NCBI GenBank assembly: GCA_052246295.1
Contig: JBQQCO010000004.1
DNA length: 64,000 nt
Origin: Piscibacillus sp052246295
GTDB lineage: Bacteria; Bacillota; Bacilli; Bacillales; Alkalibacillaceae
Strand: one strand, 5' to 3'
The translations under genes and the position numbers were made by a program. A model generated the notes under the pieces. The model was not told the origin of the DNA and ran no database searches. It saw only the letters and a program-made list of their open reading frames with translations. Within the stretch, counting starts at the first letter, position 1. Every line of letters starts with the position of its first letter. Shown here piece by piece: positions 51,773 through 60,866 of this stretch.

Positions 51773-51916
51773 ATGTTCAACTTCTCAAAAATGAATTTAG
51801 CTGATACATTATTTCAATTGTTTAGTATTGCTTTAGTAATACTTTTTATTGTTTTAATTATTCTGTTGTTTAGATTTTTACTTAAATCATCATCTAGAAC
51901 AAATAAAAAGGAATAG
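51773..51916 (+). CDS. small membrane protein (DUF4083-like)
   Basis: A 47-residue peptide, MFNFSKMNLADTLFQLFSIA and then one long hydrophobic helix and a basic tail SSSRTNKKE. It resembles DUF4083 proteins of Bacilli. The ATG has a modest ribosome site (GTGGGCGG). Alone between two minus-strand units. Confidence 0.55.
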   Translation: MFNFSKMNLADTLFQLFSIALVILFIVLIILLFRFLLKSSSRTNKKE

Positions 51917-51953
51917 TTAAATAAATAATAAAAGCATACTATTCGAACCAATA

Positions 51954-51984
51954 AAAAATGTGCATAGATTAGTCTCTATACACA
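51954..51984 (-). terminator. terminator after the acyl-CoA synthetase remnant
   Basis: On the minus strand AATGTGTATAGA and TCTATGCACATT pair, followed by TTTTT. Confidence 0.75.
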
Positions 51985-53456
51985 TTAAGCACCCGAATAC
52001 TCTCGGACTAGAGCTTTTTTATCAATTTTTCCTACGTGCGTCTTGGGCAACTCATCCATTACATAAAACTTTTTAGGAATCTTGTAACGACTCAGTTTCT
52101 TTTCACAAAAGGATTGCAATTCCTTTTCATTCAAAGAATCGCCTTTAAACGACACAAACGCCGCTACCATTTCTCCCCATTTAGAATGCGGCAAGCCAAC
52201 CACCGCCACTTCATAGACATCCTCATGAGATTGTAGCCAATGTTCAATTTCAAGCGGGTAAACATTTTCCCCACCGGAAATAATCATTTCTTTTTTTCTA
52301 CCGGCAATATACACAAATCCATCCTCGTCTTTTCTAGCTAGGTCGCCTGTTTTAAACCATTCGTCATGGAAAGCTTTTTTCGTTTCCTCGTCATTTTTCC
52401 AATAAAACTCAAACAAATGCTTTCCTTTGAGCCATAGTTCACCTATTTCATTTGTCGCAGCTTCTTGACCTTCCGAATTCACGATTTTAATTTGGTTCAA
52501 CACCATTTCTTTACCTACAGATCCTTGCTTGTCCTTCGCCTCTGCTGGATCAATAAAGAAGTTATTGGGTCCTGCTTCCGTAAGGCCATAACCTTCTTTA
52601 AAGTCAAGCCCCTTCTCATGGAAGGCTTTATAAACTGAGATTGGGCACGGAGCCCCTCCTGATAGAAAAACTTTCATGTGTGAGAATTTAGTACGTTTGA
52701 ACACTTCTGTTTGGATTATCATATGGTACATGGTCGGAATAAACAATACAATTGAACATTGGTATTTTATTAAATCATTCACTGATTCTTCTGGATTAAA
52801 ATTCGACCTTATGACAACTGATCCACCTGCTAATAAAACAGGTATGGTTAGAGCATTAATTCCACCTGTATGAAACATAGGGATGGTCGTTAATGTGCAA
52901 TCACTTTTTGTAAGATTCCAGCTAATAACCGTGTTCATCGCATTCTAGAACACAGACTGATGACTTAATACCGCTCCTTTTGGCTTTCCTGTAGTTCCCC
53001 CTGTATAAATCATCGCTAGAGGGTCTCTCTCACTAATCGGTACGCTAGAAAAATCACCGTCTCCTTCTATATATTCATTAGACACTATCACTAATGATGG
53101 TTTTAACCATTCATGTGTATTTATAAATTCTTTGTGAACCGCGATAAACTTAGGTGTCGAATCATGAATAACATACTCTAATTCCTTTTGAGATAACCTC
53201 CAGTTTAGAGGGGTAAAAATGGCTCCTATTTTCATACAAGCAAATAGAAAATCTAAATAACTTATGTGATTAGGGGCTAACAGCGCAACTCGATCACCTT
53301 TGTTGACTTCGTGTTGTTTTAGTGTAAATGCTAATTGGTTTGCACGGTTATTCAGTTCTTTATACGTCCATTTTTGTTCTGTATCTGATCAATAATGGCT
53401 GTATCATTTTCAAAAAGTTTTGCTCTTTTACTGAGCCAGTCGATTTCAGGCTGCAC
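51985..53456 (-). pseudogene. acyl-CoA synthetase (AMP-binding), broken
   Basis: The reading covers a ~490-residue ANL-superfamily long/medium-chain acyl-CoA ligase. The ATP P-loop MIYTGGTTGKPKGA, the A5 region EGYGLTEAGP, the hinge DLARKDEDGF and the C-terminal Lys in HVGKIDKKALV are all preserved. Two lesions break it: a frameshift near 53390 (after NDTAIID) and an in-frame TAG at 52945-52947 where the family has Trp (SVF then stop then NAMNT). GTG at 53456 is the original start. The C-terminal half could still be translated from 52938. Confidence 0.9.
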
Positions 53457-53544
53457 ACTCACCAACCCCTTCCTCTAAAACTAATAACTTTATGTTATAA
53501 GAAAGAGTTACAGATGAGTTACAAGAATTTGTTCAGCTCTTTCA

Positions 53545-53901
53545 ATTAACATTCAGAACGTTTCTATCGTTAATTTTCCTGTCTTAATCGACAATCTGCT
53601 CATCCCTATCAACAATTCACTCTTCCCAATCGACAGTCAGCTCATCCCTATCAACAATTCGCCCTTCCCAATCGACAGTCAGCTCATCCCTATCAACAAT
53701 TCACTCTTCCCAATCGACAGTCAGCTCATCCCTATCAACAATTCACTCTTCCCAATCGACAGTCAGCTCATCCCTATCAACAATTCGCCCTTCCCAATCG
53801 ACAGTCAGCTCATCCCTATCAACAATTCGCCCTTCCCAATCGACAGTCAGCTCATCCCTATCAACAATTCGCCCTCTTCAATCAACTTTTTCACATTTTT
53901 A
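53545..53901. repeat. 21-bp-period repeat island 5 (long array)
   Basis: Two alternating 21-base words, beginning ATCAACAATTC and ATCGACAGTCA, follow each other without a break. Word starts are at 53545, 53566, 53587 and every 21 bases to 53881, 17 units in all. The first two and the last are degenerate; the middle ones are nearly identical over 42 bases. It lies between the broken synthetase and the fabG terminator. Confidence 0.95.
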
Positions 53902-53925
53902 AGTAAAAATTTTTCTCCTTAAATA

Positions 53926-53962
53926 ACAAAAGGCACTAATCAAAATTGATCAGTGCCTTTCC
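53926..53962 (-). terminator. terminator of fabG
   Basis: AAGGCACTGATCAATTTTGATTAGTGCCTT on the minus strand (stem AAGGCACT/AGTGCCTT), followed by TTGTT, just past the fabG stop. Confidence 0.8.
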
Positions 53963-54706
53963 TTACATCATAATCCCGCCATCAACATGTAACACGTGTC
54001 CATTAACATAGTCTGAATCATCTGATGCTAAATATAGATAGGCTTTCGCTATATCGCTTGGTTCGCCTAATCTTCCCATTGGTACCTGTTTGACCAGTGC
54101 TTCGATTACATGGTCTGGCACTGTTTCAACCATCGCTGTATTCGTAAACCCCGGCGCAACAGCATTCACATTAACATTCTTACGCCCTAATTCCTTAGCC
54201 CAGGTTTTCGTTAATCCAATTAGGCCTGCCTTAGCTGCTGCGTAATTTGACTGTCCCATATTTCCGTAAGTTCCTGAGACAGAGGACGTATTAATGACCT
54301 TACCTTTACCTCTTTCAATTAATTGAGGTAGCACCGCTTGGGTACAGTGAAAGACACCCGTCAAGTTCACATCAATCACTTGTTTAAATTGGTCAACCGT
54401 CATCTTAGAGAGCATGGCATCGCGTGTTATGCCAGCGTTATTAACTAAAATATCAATGCCTCCAAAACGATTCACGGCTTGTTCGACTAAATGGTCCACA
54501 CTTTCTCGATTGGCGACATTGACTTGTTCGAAGACAACGTCATAACCTTGACTTGTTAATTCTTGTTCACTTTTCTTACCCGCTTCAACATCAAAATCTG
54601 CTAATACAACCTTGGCACCTTCTTTAACAAATGTCACGGCTGCTTCTAAACCTATCCCATTAGCAGCTCCTGTAATGATAGCTACTTTGTCTTGTAAACG
54701 TCCCAT
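53963..54706 (-). CDS. fabG: 3-oxoacyl-ACP reductase-like SDR
   Basis: A 247-residue classical SDR with TGAANGIG (cofactor), NNAG, the Ser-Tyr-Lys triad (SSVSG, YAAAK) and the C-terminal VNGHVLHVDGG typical of FabG-type ketoacyl or acetoacetyl reductases. Asp-Phe-Asp after the second strand (LADFDVE) favours NADH. Isolated from fatty-acid synthesis genes and next to an acyl-CoA ligase remnant, so a role in fatty-acid oxidation or PHB is as likely as synthesis. Confidence 0.85.
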   Translation of the reverse strand: MGRLQDKVAIITGAANGIGLEAAVTFVKEGAKVVLADFDVEAGKKSEQELTSQGYDVVFEQVNVANRESVDHLVEQAVNRFGGIDILVNNAGITRDAMLSKMTVDQFKQVIDVNLTGVFHCTQAVLPQLIERGKGKVINTSSVSGTYGNMGQSNYAAAKAGLIGLTKTWAKELGRKNVNVNAVAPGFTNTAMVETVPDHVIEALVKQVPMGRLGEPSDIAKAYLYLASDDSDYVNGHVLHVDGGIMM

Positions 54707-54712
54707 TCAAAC

Positions 54713-54880
54713 TCACCTTTCTAAGTAATCTTCAATTGTATGTTTAAGTTGATCTAAATCGTCAATGAGAGGTGAGTGGCCACAACCCTCTAAGTTCTTG
54801 TAAGTTGCCCTGTCACCTAAATCTTCTACAATTTCATCTGTCATTGGTTTCGTGACAACTAAGTCGTTTTCGCCATGCAT
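54713..54880 (-). pseudogene. alpha/beta hydrolase, C-terminal remnant
   Basis: The 55-codon reading HGENDLVVTKPMTDEIVEDL ... YKNLEGCGHSPLIDDL matches the C-terminal quarter of alpha/beta hydrolases, with the acid residue (GENDLVV) and catalytic His (GCGHSP). The N-terminal three quarters with the nucleophile are gone; 54881-55025 shows nothing similar. Its last codons contain the fabG ribosome site, so the two were once coupled. Confidence 0.75.
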
Positions 54881-55025
54881 AAATCAATCACCTTATTCTG
54901 AAAATTCCTCATAGTTCATACTATTTACATTTTAAAAATCTAAGTTTTTAAGGCTTTTACTAAGAAATTTAACCCGTAATTTGATAATATAAATATATAA
55001 ATAGAATTAATAAAGGGGAACTGTC

Positions 55026-56525
55026 ATGCAATTTGGTTCGTTTGATAATGATGTTATTGTACTTATAATTGCTTTTCTTTTAATTAGTGGTGTCATTGCC
55101 GCGAAATTCTCAAGCCGTATCGGGCTTCCTTCCCTTGTGCTTTTTATCCTAGTTGGTATGTTAATAGGCAGTGATGGTTTTGGTTGGATTTATTTTGACA
55201 ATGCTGAAATTGCCCAAATGGCAGGTATTTTAGCCTTAATCATTATACTATTTGAAGGTGGTCTACAAACAAAGTGGAAAACGGTACGTGCTGTTGCTGT
55301 GCCCTCTATTTCATTAGCCACTGCTGGGGTATTAATCACTTCACTGATTACAGGCTTTGCCGTTCATTATATATTACAAGTTAGTTGGTATGAAGCTTTA
55401 TTGTTCGGTGCTATTGTTGGTTCCACAGATGCCGCTGCAGTTTTTGCAGCCTTAAAAGAGCGTAATATTAAGGCGAAAATGGGTGCAACACTTGAAGCTG
55501 AATCTGGGACGAATGATCCCATGGCTGTATTTTTGACAATCATTTTTATAGAATTGGTTCTTCACCCCGAGACCAGTATGTGGATTATGGTACCATCGTT
55601 TTTCTGGCAGATGGGTATGGGGTTATTGCTAGGACTAGGTATTGGTAAGCTAGCCTCGTTCTCCATAAATCGCATTAACTTGGAATCATCTGGGTTATAT
55701 CCTATATTTACGCTTTCTTTTGGATTATTGACATATAGTATCGCATCTGCGATAGAAGCTAGTGGGTTTTTAGCCGTATACGTAGCAGCGCTTGTCATAG
55801 GTAATTCAGAATTAACTTACCGCTATTCCATTTCTCAATTTAATGAAGGTTTCGCTTGGATGGCTCAGATCTTAATGTTCGTGATACTAGGGCTTCTAGC
55901 ATTCCCTGAGCATGTCTTCTCATTAGACATTATTGGCCAAGGCTTAATTATTTCATTTGTTTTAATATTTGTTGCACGACCAATAGCAGTCTTTTTATCA
56001 TTAATTAGAATGAAATATTCTTTCAAAGAGAAAATATTTATTTCGTGGGCTGGTTTACGTGGAGCAGTTCCAATTGTATTAGCTACCTTTCCTATTGTGG
56101 CAGGTACTGAAAATGCTTCACTATTCTTTAACGTCACCTTTTTCGTCGTCTTAACCTCCGCACTTGTACAGGGGTCTTCAATCAATTTTATTGCTGAAAA
56201 ATTAGGATTAATGGGACCTGTTAAAGACACACCACACCATTCGATTGAATTAATATCGATTGCAAAAGCGAATGCTGAGATGATTCAATTCCAAGCTAAC
56301 CGTGATAATGCTGTTGTGGGTCGAAAATTAAAAGATATTGAATTTCCTAAAAAGGCCACAATAAGCGCAATCGTTCGCGGCGATAGGCTAATAACGCCTT
56401 ATGGCGACACAGAAATCAAACCAGGCGACTTCTTATATATTCTAGTGTCTAGAAAATATAAAGAAGAACTTAGAAAAATGTTAAATGAAAAGAAAGCAGA
56501 ACCAAAACAACCCAAGGACAAATGA
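55026..56525 (+). CDS. potassium/proton antiporter, NhaP2/CvrA type
   Basis: A 499-residue CPA1 antiporter. About twelve helices (residues 8-385) with the ion-binding GSTDAAAVFAAL and ESGTNDPMAV motifs, then a cytosolic RCK_C (TrkA-C) domain of about 80 residues (NRDNAVVGRKLKDIEFPKKA). The NhaP2 class exchanges potassium (or sodium) for protons and helps set cytoplasmic pH and K+. AAGGGGAACTGTC precedes the ATG. Divergent from fabG. Confidence 0.88.
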   Translation: MQFGSFDNDVIVLIIAFLLISGVIAAKFSSRIGLPSLVLFILVGMLIGSDGFGWIYFDNAEIAQMAGILALIIILFEGGLQTKWKTVRAVAVPSISLATAGVLITSLITGFAVHYILQVSWYEALLFGAIVGSTDAAAVFAALKERNIKAKMGATLEAESGTNDPMAVFLTIIFIELVLHPETSMWIMVPSFFWQMGMGLLLGLGIGKLASFSINRINLESSGLYPIFTLSFGLLTYSIASAIEASGFLAVYVAALVIGNSELTYRYSISQFNEGFAWMAQILMFVILGLLAFPEHVFSLDIIGQGLIISFVLIFVARPIAVFLSLIRMKYSFKEKIFISWAGLRGAVPIVLATFPIVAGTENASLFFNVTFFVVLTSALVQGSSINFIAEKLGLMGPVKDTPHHSIELISIAKANAEMIQFQANRDNAVVGRKLKDIEFPKKATISAIVRGDRLITPYGDTEIKPGDFLYILVSRKYKEELRKMLNEKKAEPKQPKDK

Positions 56526-56544
56526 TGTCCTTGGATTTATTTTG
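56511..56544 (+). terminator. terminator of the antiporter gene
   Basis: CCAAGGACA and TGTCCTTGG with the stop codon in the loop, followed by ATTTATTTT. Confidence 0.8.
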
Positions 56545-57078
56545 TCACGGCATACATTTTTAAATTCCTATGTTCACCTTTTACAAAATAACGTTTATGC
56601 AAAGTTCCTTCATACGTCATACCAACTTTTTGCATAACACGTTCGGATTGTGTATTTTCTTCCAAACAAAGAGCTTGAATTCTAATTAAATTCATTTTCT
56701 CAAAGCCAAATTGGATTAAAGCTTGAACCACTTCAGGTACGATCCCTTCCCCCCAATAATCTGGTGATAATACATACCCAACTTCTGCTGCATGATGGTC
56801 TTTTTGCCACCACACAAAGTCTGCTGTACCAATGAGCTTACCGTTTTGTTTATATTCAATTCCCCATGGCGCCACTTTATTTTCTTCATAACGGTTAATT
56901 GCGAATCAACAAATTGTAGAGTGTCTTCAATTGTTTTATGTGCTTCCCAAGTCACATTGTCTGAAACTCTACGTTGACTAGCATATTCAAATATATCTTG
57001 GGCATCTTCGTATGTAAGTTTTCGCAACCTTACTCTTTCTGTTTCTAATTGTGGAAATGGGCTAAATAAATCGTTCAC
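56537..57078 (-). pseudogene. GNAT acetyltransferase (RimJ-like), frameshifted
   Basis: The two halves of a ~180-residue RimJ/RimL-type acetyltransferase lie in different frames. The N-terminal part (LETERVRLRKLTYEDAQDI) reads from GTG 57078. The C-terminal part (GYVLSPDYWGEGIVPEVVQA and NTQSERVMQKVGMTYEG) is in the next frame. One base is missing near 56895-56900. It may be a decayed gene or a sequence error. Confidence 0.85.
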
Positions 57079-57100
57079 GAATCAATCCTCCCTTTTATAT

Positions 57101-57136
57101 AAAAAAATTGAGCTATGAACACGGTGTTCACAGCTC
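57101..57136 (-). terminator. terminator of the small 2TM gene
   Basis: On the minus strand GAGCTGTGAACAC and GTGTTCATAGCTC pair, followed by AATTTTTTT, about 120 bases past the 57258 stop. Confidence 0.75.
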
Positions 57137-57257
57137 TTCAAACGCACTATGTGATTAGGGGGAAATAACCTTTTCAGACTCTTTCTAATTATTAGAATAA
57201 CACGAGACATAGGGAGTTCATATTACACACCTATTAAATGAATATTACAAAATCATG

Positions 57258-57512
57258 TCAGGTAAAAATGTAAAAAGCTAAGGCAATAAAGCTTGCAACA
57301 ATCACAACGGTATAGATGATTAATAGTGAAGGAATATTTTTCTTAAGTGATGATGTCTCATATTCCCAAGAACGTTTTAATTCATCCTTAGCTGTATTGC
57401 CTTCTTGTTCATACTTCTTCATTTTATCATTTTCTGACTTCCCTATTAGTAAGGTGCCAACTAATGTTAGTACAAATAATAATCCAATAATAAAATAAAT
57501 AGCCGTCGACAT
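57258..57512 (-). CDS. small two-helix membrane protein
   Basis: An 84-residue protein with helices at about residues 4-23 and 62-83 and a charged loop between (KSENDKMKKYEQEGNTAKDE). I do not recognise the family. GGAGGG precedes the ATG. Divergent from the Rieske flavoprotein gene. Confidence 0.6.
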   Translation of the reverse strand: MSTAIYFIIGLLFVLTLVGTLLIGKSENDKMKKYEQEGNTAKDELKRSWEYETSSLKKNIPSLLIIYTVVIVASFIALAFYIFT

Positions 57513-57617
57513 GTTAATCCCTCCACTTTTATTTTACTACAAAATGATCTTACTGAATAGCCTTCCATATGTTACAAATACTAATTTAAAAAGTGCAACA
57601 TGAAACGGAGGATTACA

Positions 57618-59195
57618 ATGACACAACAACAATTTCCAGACCAGTCTCACTCAATTTGGTTTGAAGACACATCTATTCCAACTTTTGAACCTTTAACAGA
57701 GGATATAACAACAGATGTGGTTATTGTGGGGGGTGGTATTACTGGTATTACAGCCGCCTACCTTCTTTCCCAGCAAAACATTAAGGTGACACTGCTTGAA
57801 GCAACTTCACTATTAAACGGCACAACTGGCCATACGACCGCAAAAGTTACGGCTCAACATGAAATTATCTACCAAGATTTGATTAACAAGATGGGCTATA
57901 ATACTGCTAGACTTTATTATGAAGCTAATACGGATGCTTTGAAGCTAATTGAAGAGCTTGTTAAGAATTATCAAATTGATTGTGACTTTGAGAAACAAGA
58001 TGCTTACCTATTCTCAACGTCAGGTGAGTATAAAAACAAATTAGAAAAAGAGTATCAAGCTTACGAAAACCTTAATATTAAAGGGAATCTAGAAACAGAA
58101 ATACCATTTAATATCTCAATTGAGAATGCCCTTTCGATGAAGAATCAGGCTCAGTTCCACCCTCTCAAATATTTATCGCATTTAGTAAAGCTAATCCAGG
58201 AAAAGGGTGGCCAATTTTATGAGCAAACAGTGGCTGTCGACGTGGAAGATGCGCACGGGGCGTCCGTCGTGGTTACAAGAGACGGTTTTCGTGTGAAAGC
58301 CAATTACGTCTTAGCCTGTTCACACTTCCCTTTTTATGAAGGAACAGGGCTTTATTCCACTCGCATGTATGCAAGTCGTTCATATGTGTTAGCTGTGAAA
58401 GCGAATAAGCCTTATCCTGGCGGTATGTATTTAAGTGTTGATAAGCCTGAGCATACCATTCGTAAAGCCACTTACAATGGTGAAGAAGTTTATATAATTG
58501 GTGGGGAAGATCACAAAACAGGACAAGGGCAAGGAATGATGGAGCATTATAAGGCGTTAAAAAGATTTTGTAATGACATTTTTACTGAAAATGAATATGA
58601 AGTTCTCCATCGATGGTCAGCTCAAGACCTAATAACATTAGATAAGATTCCTTATGTCGGTGCAATCACTAAAAAACGCCAAAACGTGCTCATTGCAACG
58701 GGATATCGTAAATGGGGGATGACGAGCGGAACAAATGCAGCCAAATTAATGAGCGATATGGTTTTAGGTGAGATGAACCCGTATAAGGATATTTTCTCCC
58801 CTTCACGCTTTTCGCCAGATCCAAGCTTAAAGAAATTTTTCATGGAAAACATAGATATGGCGAAGCACCTAATTAAAGGAAAAATGGAAGTGCCACGAAC
58901 AAAAATTGAAGACCTAGAACATGATGAAGGTGCTGTCATTCGTATAGATGGCGAACGTAAAGGGGCCTATAAAGATGAAGAAGGACAAGTTCATATTGTC
59001 GATACGACTTGCACCCATGCAGGTTGTGAAGTTAATTGGAATGAGTCTGAGCGATCGTGGGATTGCCCATGTCATGGCTCCCGCTTCTCATACACTGGGG
59101 AAGTATTAGAAGGGCCTGCTGAAACTCCATTACAAAAGCATGATTTTCATATGGCTGATGATTTTAAGTTTAATGATAAGCGATCTGGTTATTAA
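57618..59195 (+). CDS. FAD-dependent oxidoreductase with C-terminal Rieske domain (YhfW-like)
   Basis: A 525-residue fusion. Residues ~30-400 form a DadA/GlpD-type flavoprotein with VVIVGGGITGITAAYLL. The last ~90 residues form a Rieske 2Fe-2S domain with CTHAGC and CPCHGSRF, all four ligands present. This is the architecture of B. subtilis YhfW. The electron acceptor and substrate are unknown. The ATG at 57618 after ACGGAGG is used. It heads an operon with two YflT-type genes. Confidence 0.9.
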   Translation: MTQQQFPDQSHSIWFEDTSIPTFEPLTEDITTDVVIVGGGITGITAAYLLSQQNIKVTLLEATSLLNGTTGHTTAKVTAQHEIIYQDLINKMGYNTARLYYEANTDALKLIEELVKNYQIDCDFEKQDAYLFSTSGEYKNKLEKEYQAYENLNIKGNLETEIPFNISIENALSMKNQAQFHPLKYLSHLVKLIQEKGGQFYEQTVAVDVEDAHGASVVVTRDGFRVKANYVLACSHFPFYEGTGLYSTRMYASRSYVLAVKANKPYPGGMYLSVDKPEHTIRKATYNGEEVYIIGGEDHKTGQGQGMMEHYKALKRFCNDIFTENEYEVLHRWSAQDLITLDKIPYVGAITKKRQNVLIATGYRKWGMTSGTNAAKLMSDMVLGEMNPYKDIFSPSRFSPDPSLKKFFMENIDMAKHLIKGKMEVPRTKIEDLEHDEGAVIRIDGERKGAYKDEEGQVHIVDTTCTHAGCEVNWNESERSWDCPCHGSRFSYTGEVLEGPAETPLQKHDFHMADDFKFNDKRSGY

Positions 59196-59215
59196 ATTAT
59201 TAAGGAGGTATCAAA

Positions 59216-59542
59216 TTGACATACATTAAAGATTACAAAAACGATCAAAACTTAGAAAATGACATTAAGAAATTGTTAGGTAATGGAGTGGATCAAGAAG
59301 ATATCTACGTGTTAGCACATGATGATGATCACACAGAAGATTTAGCACACAAGACAAGAACTCACAGTATTGAACTTTCTCAAAATGAGGGGTTTGATAA
59401 AAAAGGTGACGAATTAAGAGCCAAGTTAGAAGAAGTAGGTGTAACAGAAGAGGCAGCCGATCAATACGAAGCGATGCTGGATCAAGGGAAAATTTTATTA
59501 ATTGTGAGAGAAGATCGTAACTTTGATGAATTGCTTGATTAA
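59216..59542 (+). CDS. YflT-type general stress protein, copy 1
   Basis: A 108-residue acidic protein of the YflT/heat-induced stress protein family (PF11181 type): VxxYxNDxxLxxDIKKLLxxGVxxEDIYVLAHDDDHT at the start, GDELRAKLEEVGV and then a strand ILLIVRED. In the family these are cytoplasmic and controlled by the general stress sigma factor. TTG start at 59216 after AAGGAGG, 20 bases past the oxidoreductase, so likely one transcript. Confidence 0.85.
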   Translation: MTYIKDYKNDQNLENDIKKLLGNGVDQEDIYVLAHDDDHTEDLAHKTRTHSIELSQNEGFDKKGDELRAKLEEVGVTEEAADQYEAMLDQGKILLIVREDRNFDELLD

Positions 59543-59623
59543 GTTTTTCACTTCTAGATATGTTTTAAAAAATAATCACGTGGTAAACAACTAATGAAAC
59601 ATATTTAAAATGAGTGAACAACA

Positions 59624-59971
59624 ATGCCATTTGTAAAAGAGTATACTAATGATGAACAACTTGTTAATGATGTGCAAAAGCTTAAGAAAAACGGAATAGA
59701 CAACACTGAAATGTATGTATTATCTCATGATGATGATCGTACTGAGCGCATTGCGAGCAATGCTAGAGCGAATACAATTGGATTTAGCGAGCAAGATATG
59801 AAGAACTTCTTAAACAATATGTTCAATAAAAAAGGTGATGAATTAAGAACGAAGCTACAAGAAATGGGCTTAAGTGAAGATGAAGCTGAAGAATACGAAG
59901 AAGATATGGATGAAGGTAAAGTGTTGTTAATTGTCAATAGCCAAAAGGCTGTCTCGACAATTTTACAATAA
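59624..59971 (+). CDS. YflT-type general stress protein, copy 2
   Basis: A 115-residue paralogue of the preceding protein, sharing the NDVQKLKKNGIDNTEMYVLS and GDELRTKLQEMGL segments and an acidic helix (SEDEAEEYEEDMDEGK). The ribosome site is poor, so it may be expressed less or from its own promoter. Tandem duplication is the likely origin. Confidence 0.83.
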   Translation: MPFVKEYTNDEQLVNDVQKLKKNGIDNTEMYVLSHDDDRTERIASNARANTIGFSEQDMKNFLNNMFNKKGDELRTKLQEMGLSEDEAEEYEEDMDEGKVLLIVNSQKAVSTILQ

Positions 59972-59999
59972 ATTGTAACTTACTCCTCCCCCTAAATTT

Positions 60000-60030
60000 G
60001 GACCCCATTGAAAAATGGGGTCCATTTTTT
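60000..60030 (+). terminator. terminator after the YflT pair
   Basis: GGACCCCATT and AATGGGGTCC with a four-base loop, followed by ATTTTTT. Confidence 0.9.
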
Positions 60031-60057
60031 AATAGCTGAGAAATAATAGTGCTTTTC

Positions 60058-60534
60058 TTAATAGCACTGGAACGAGTCAATTCTTCTCAAGTCTATTCCG
60101 TAATAAACCCAGAAGAATCCAGTCCAACGATACCCTGACACGGAGCGTCTGCCTACATACGTTGGATAGAACCAGAAACGTTGACGATTATCTAACCATA
60201 CATATGTGTAACGATACAAACAGCCACGAATCGAACCTGGATCTACTGCTTGAACGCCAAATTGTCCCCCTTGGCCACCACCTTGTTGTGGTGTGAACGA
60301 TGGCGGTGGCCCTTGAGGTGGTCCACTTGGTCCTTGCCCTGGTCCACCTGGGCCACCGGGTCCTGGCTGGAAACCACCACCAGGTCCTCCCCCTGGTCCT
60401 CCGGGTCCAAAGCCTGGTGGAAAACCTCCAGGTGGACCTCCTTGACCTGGGGTTATACGTGGATCCCCTCCGTACATTAAAGAATTCGTTTCATCAGGCT
60501 GTCTATAAGGATTCTGTCCATTATAACCGTACAA
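60058..60534 (-). CDS. Gly/Pro-rich protein with conserved-looking aromatic tail
   Basis: A 158-residue protein. Residues ~25-95 are low complexity, built of GGPGG, PPG and GPG units. The last ~58 residues are rich in Tyr, Trp and Phe with two Cys (IRGCLYRYTYVWLDNRQRFW to the final QCY). There is no signal peptide or membrane helix. The tail resembles short domains seen in other Bacilli proteins of unknown, possibly spore-surface, function. TTG at 60534 after GAGAGGGG is the start. Local GC is far above that of its neighbours. Confidence 0.72.
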   Translation of the reverse strand: MYGYNGQNPYRQPDETNSLMYGGDPRITPGQGGPPGGFPPGFGPGGPGGGPGGGFQPGPGGPGGPGQGPSGPPQGPPPSFTPQQGGGQGGQFGVQAVDPGSIRGCLYRYTYVWLDNRQRFWFYPTYVGRRSVSGYRWTGFFWVYYGIDLRRIDSFQCY

Positions 60535-60866
60535 ATTTATACCCCTCTCTATAAAACGTCCTCACACCTTCATAGTATGTTAATGCCTAGAGCTTAGGTG
60601 TCTGTCCACCAAGTGAAAAGCACAAGTGCCTAGATTGGAACGGGCAGAATAGGGATATATTTAGCCAAGCTGACTGTGCTTCAGTCGACCAGAACGCTTC
60701 AACTATTAAAAATTCTCAAGTGAAAAGTCATTTTTTTCTATTTCTTTTATTGGTATTATGTTAAATAATGAGGAGGAAAAGATAAGACATAAATTTTTAT
60801 TGTAACCCGTTACTTAACACAAGATTTAATTCAAGAATGGATTAATTTCAAAGGGGAAAAACAATA
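60535..60866. other. non-coding gap
   Basis: No gene is visible. The only structure I note is CTGACTGTGCTTCAGTCG (60668-60688, stem GACTG/CAGTC) and a nearby stretch of higher GC (60590-60700) that may be an old dispersed repeat. Confidence 0.4.

Noticed and set aside
53545..53901. Possible CRISPR array
   Set aside because: Units follow each other without unique spacers, the period is 21 bases, and no cas gene is near.
57540..57617. General-stress sigma factor promoter before the Rieske flavoprotein and YflT genes
   Set aside because: I looked for GTTTAA followed at 13-15 bases by GGGTAT-like sequence and found no convincing match.
60250..60554. Plus-strand frames opposite the Gly/Pro-rich gene
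   Set aside because: They are the antisense of a GC-rich low-complexity coding region and have no ribosome site.
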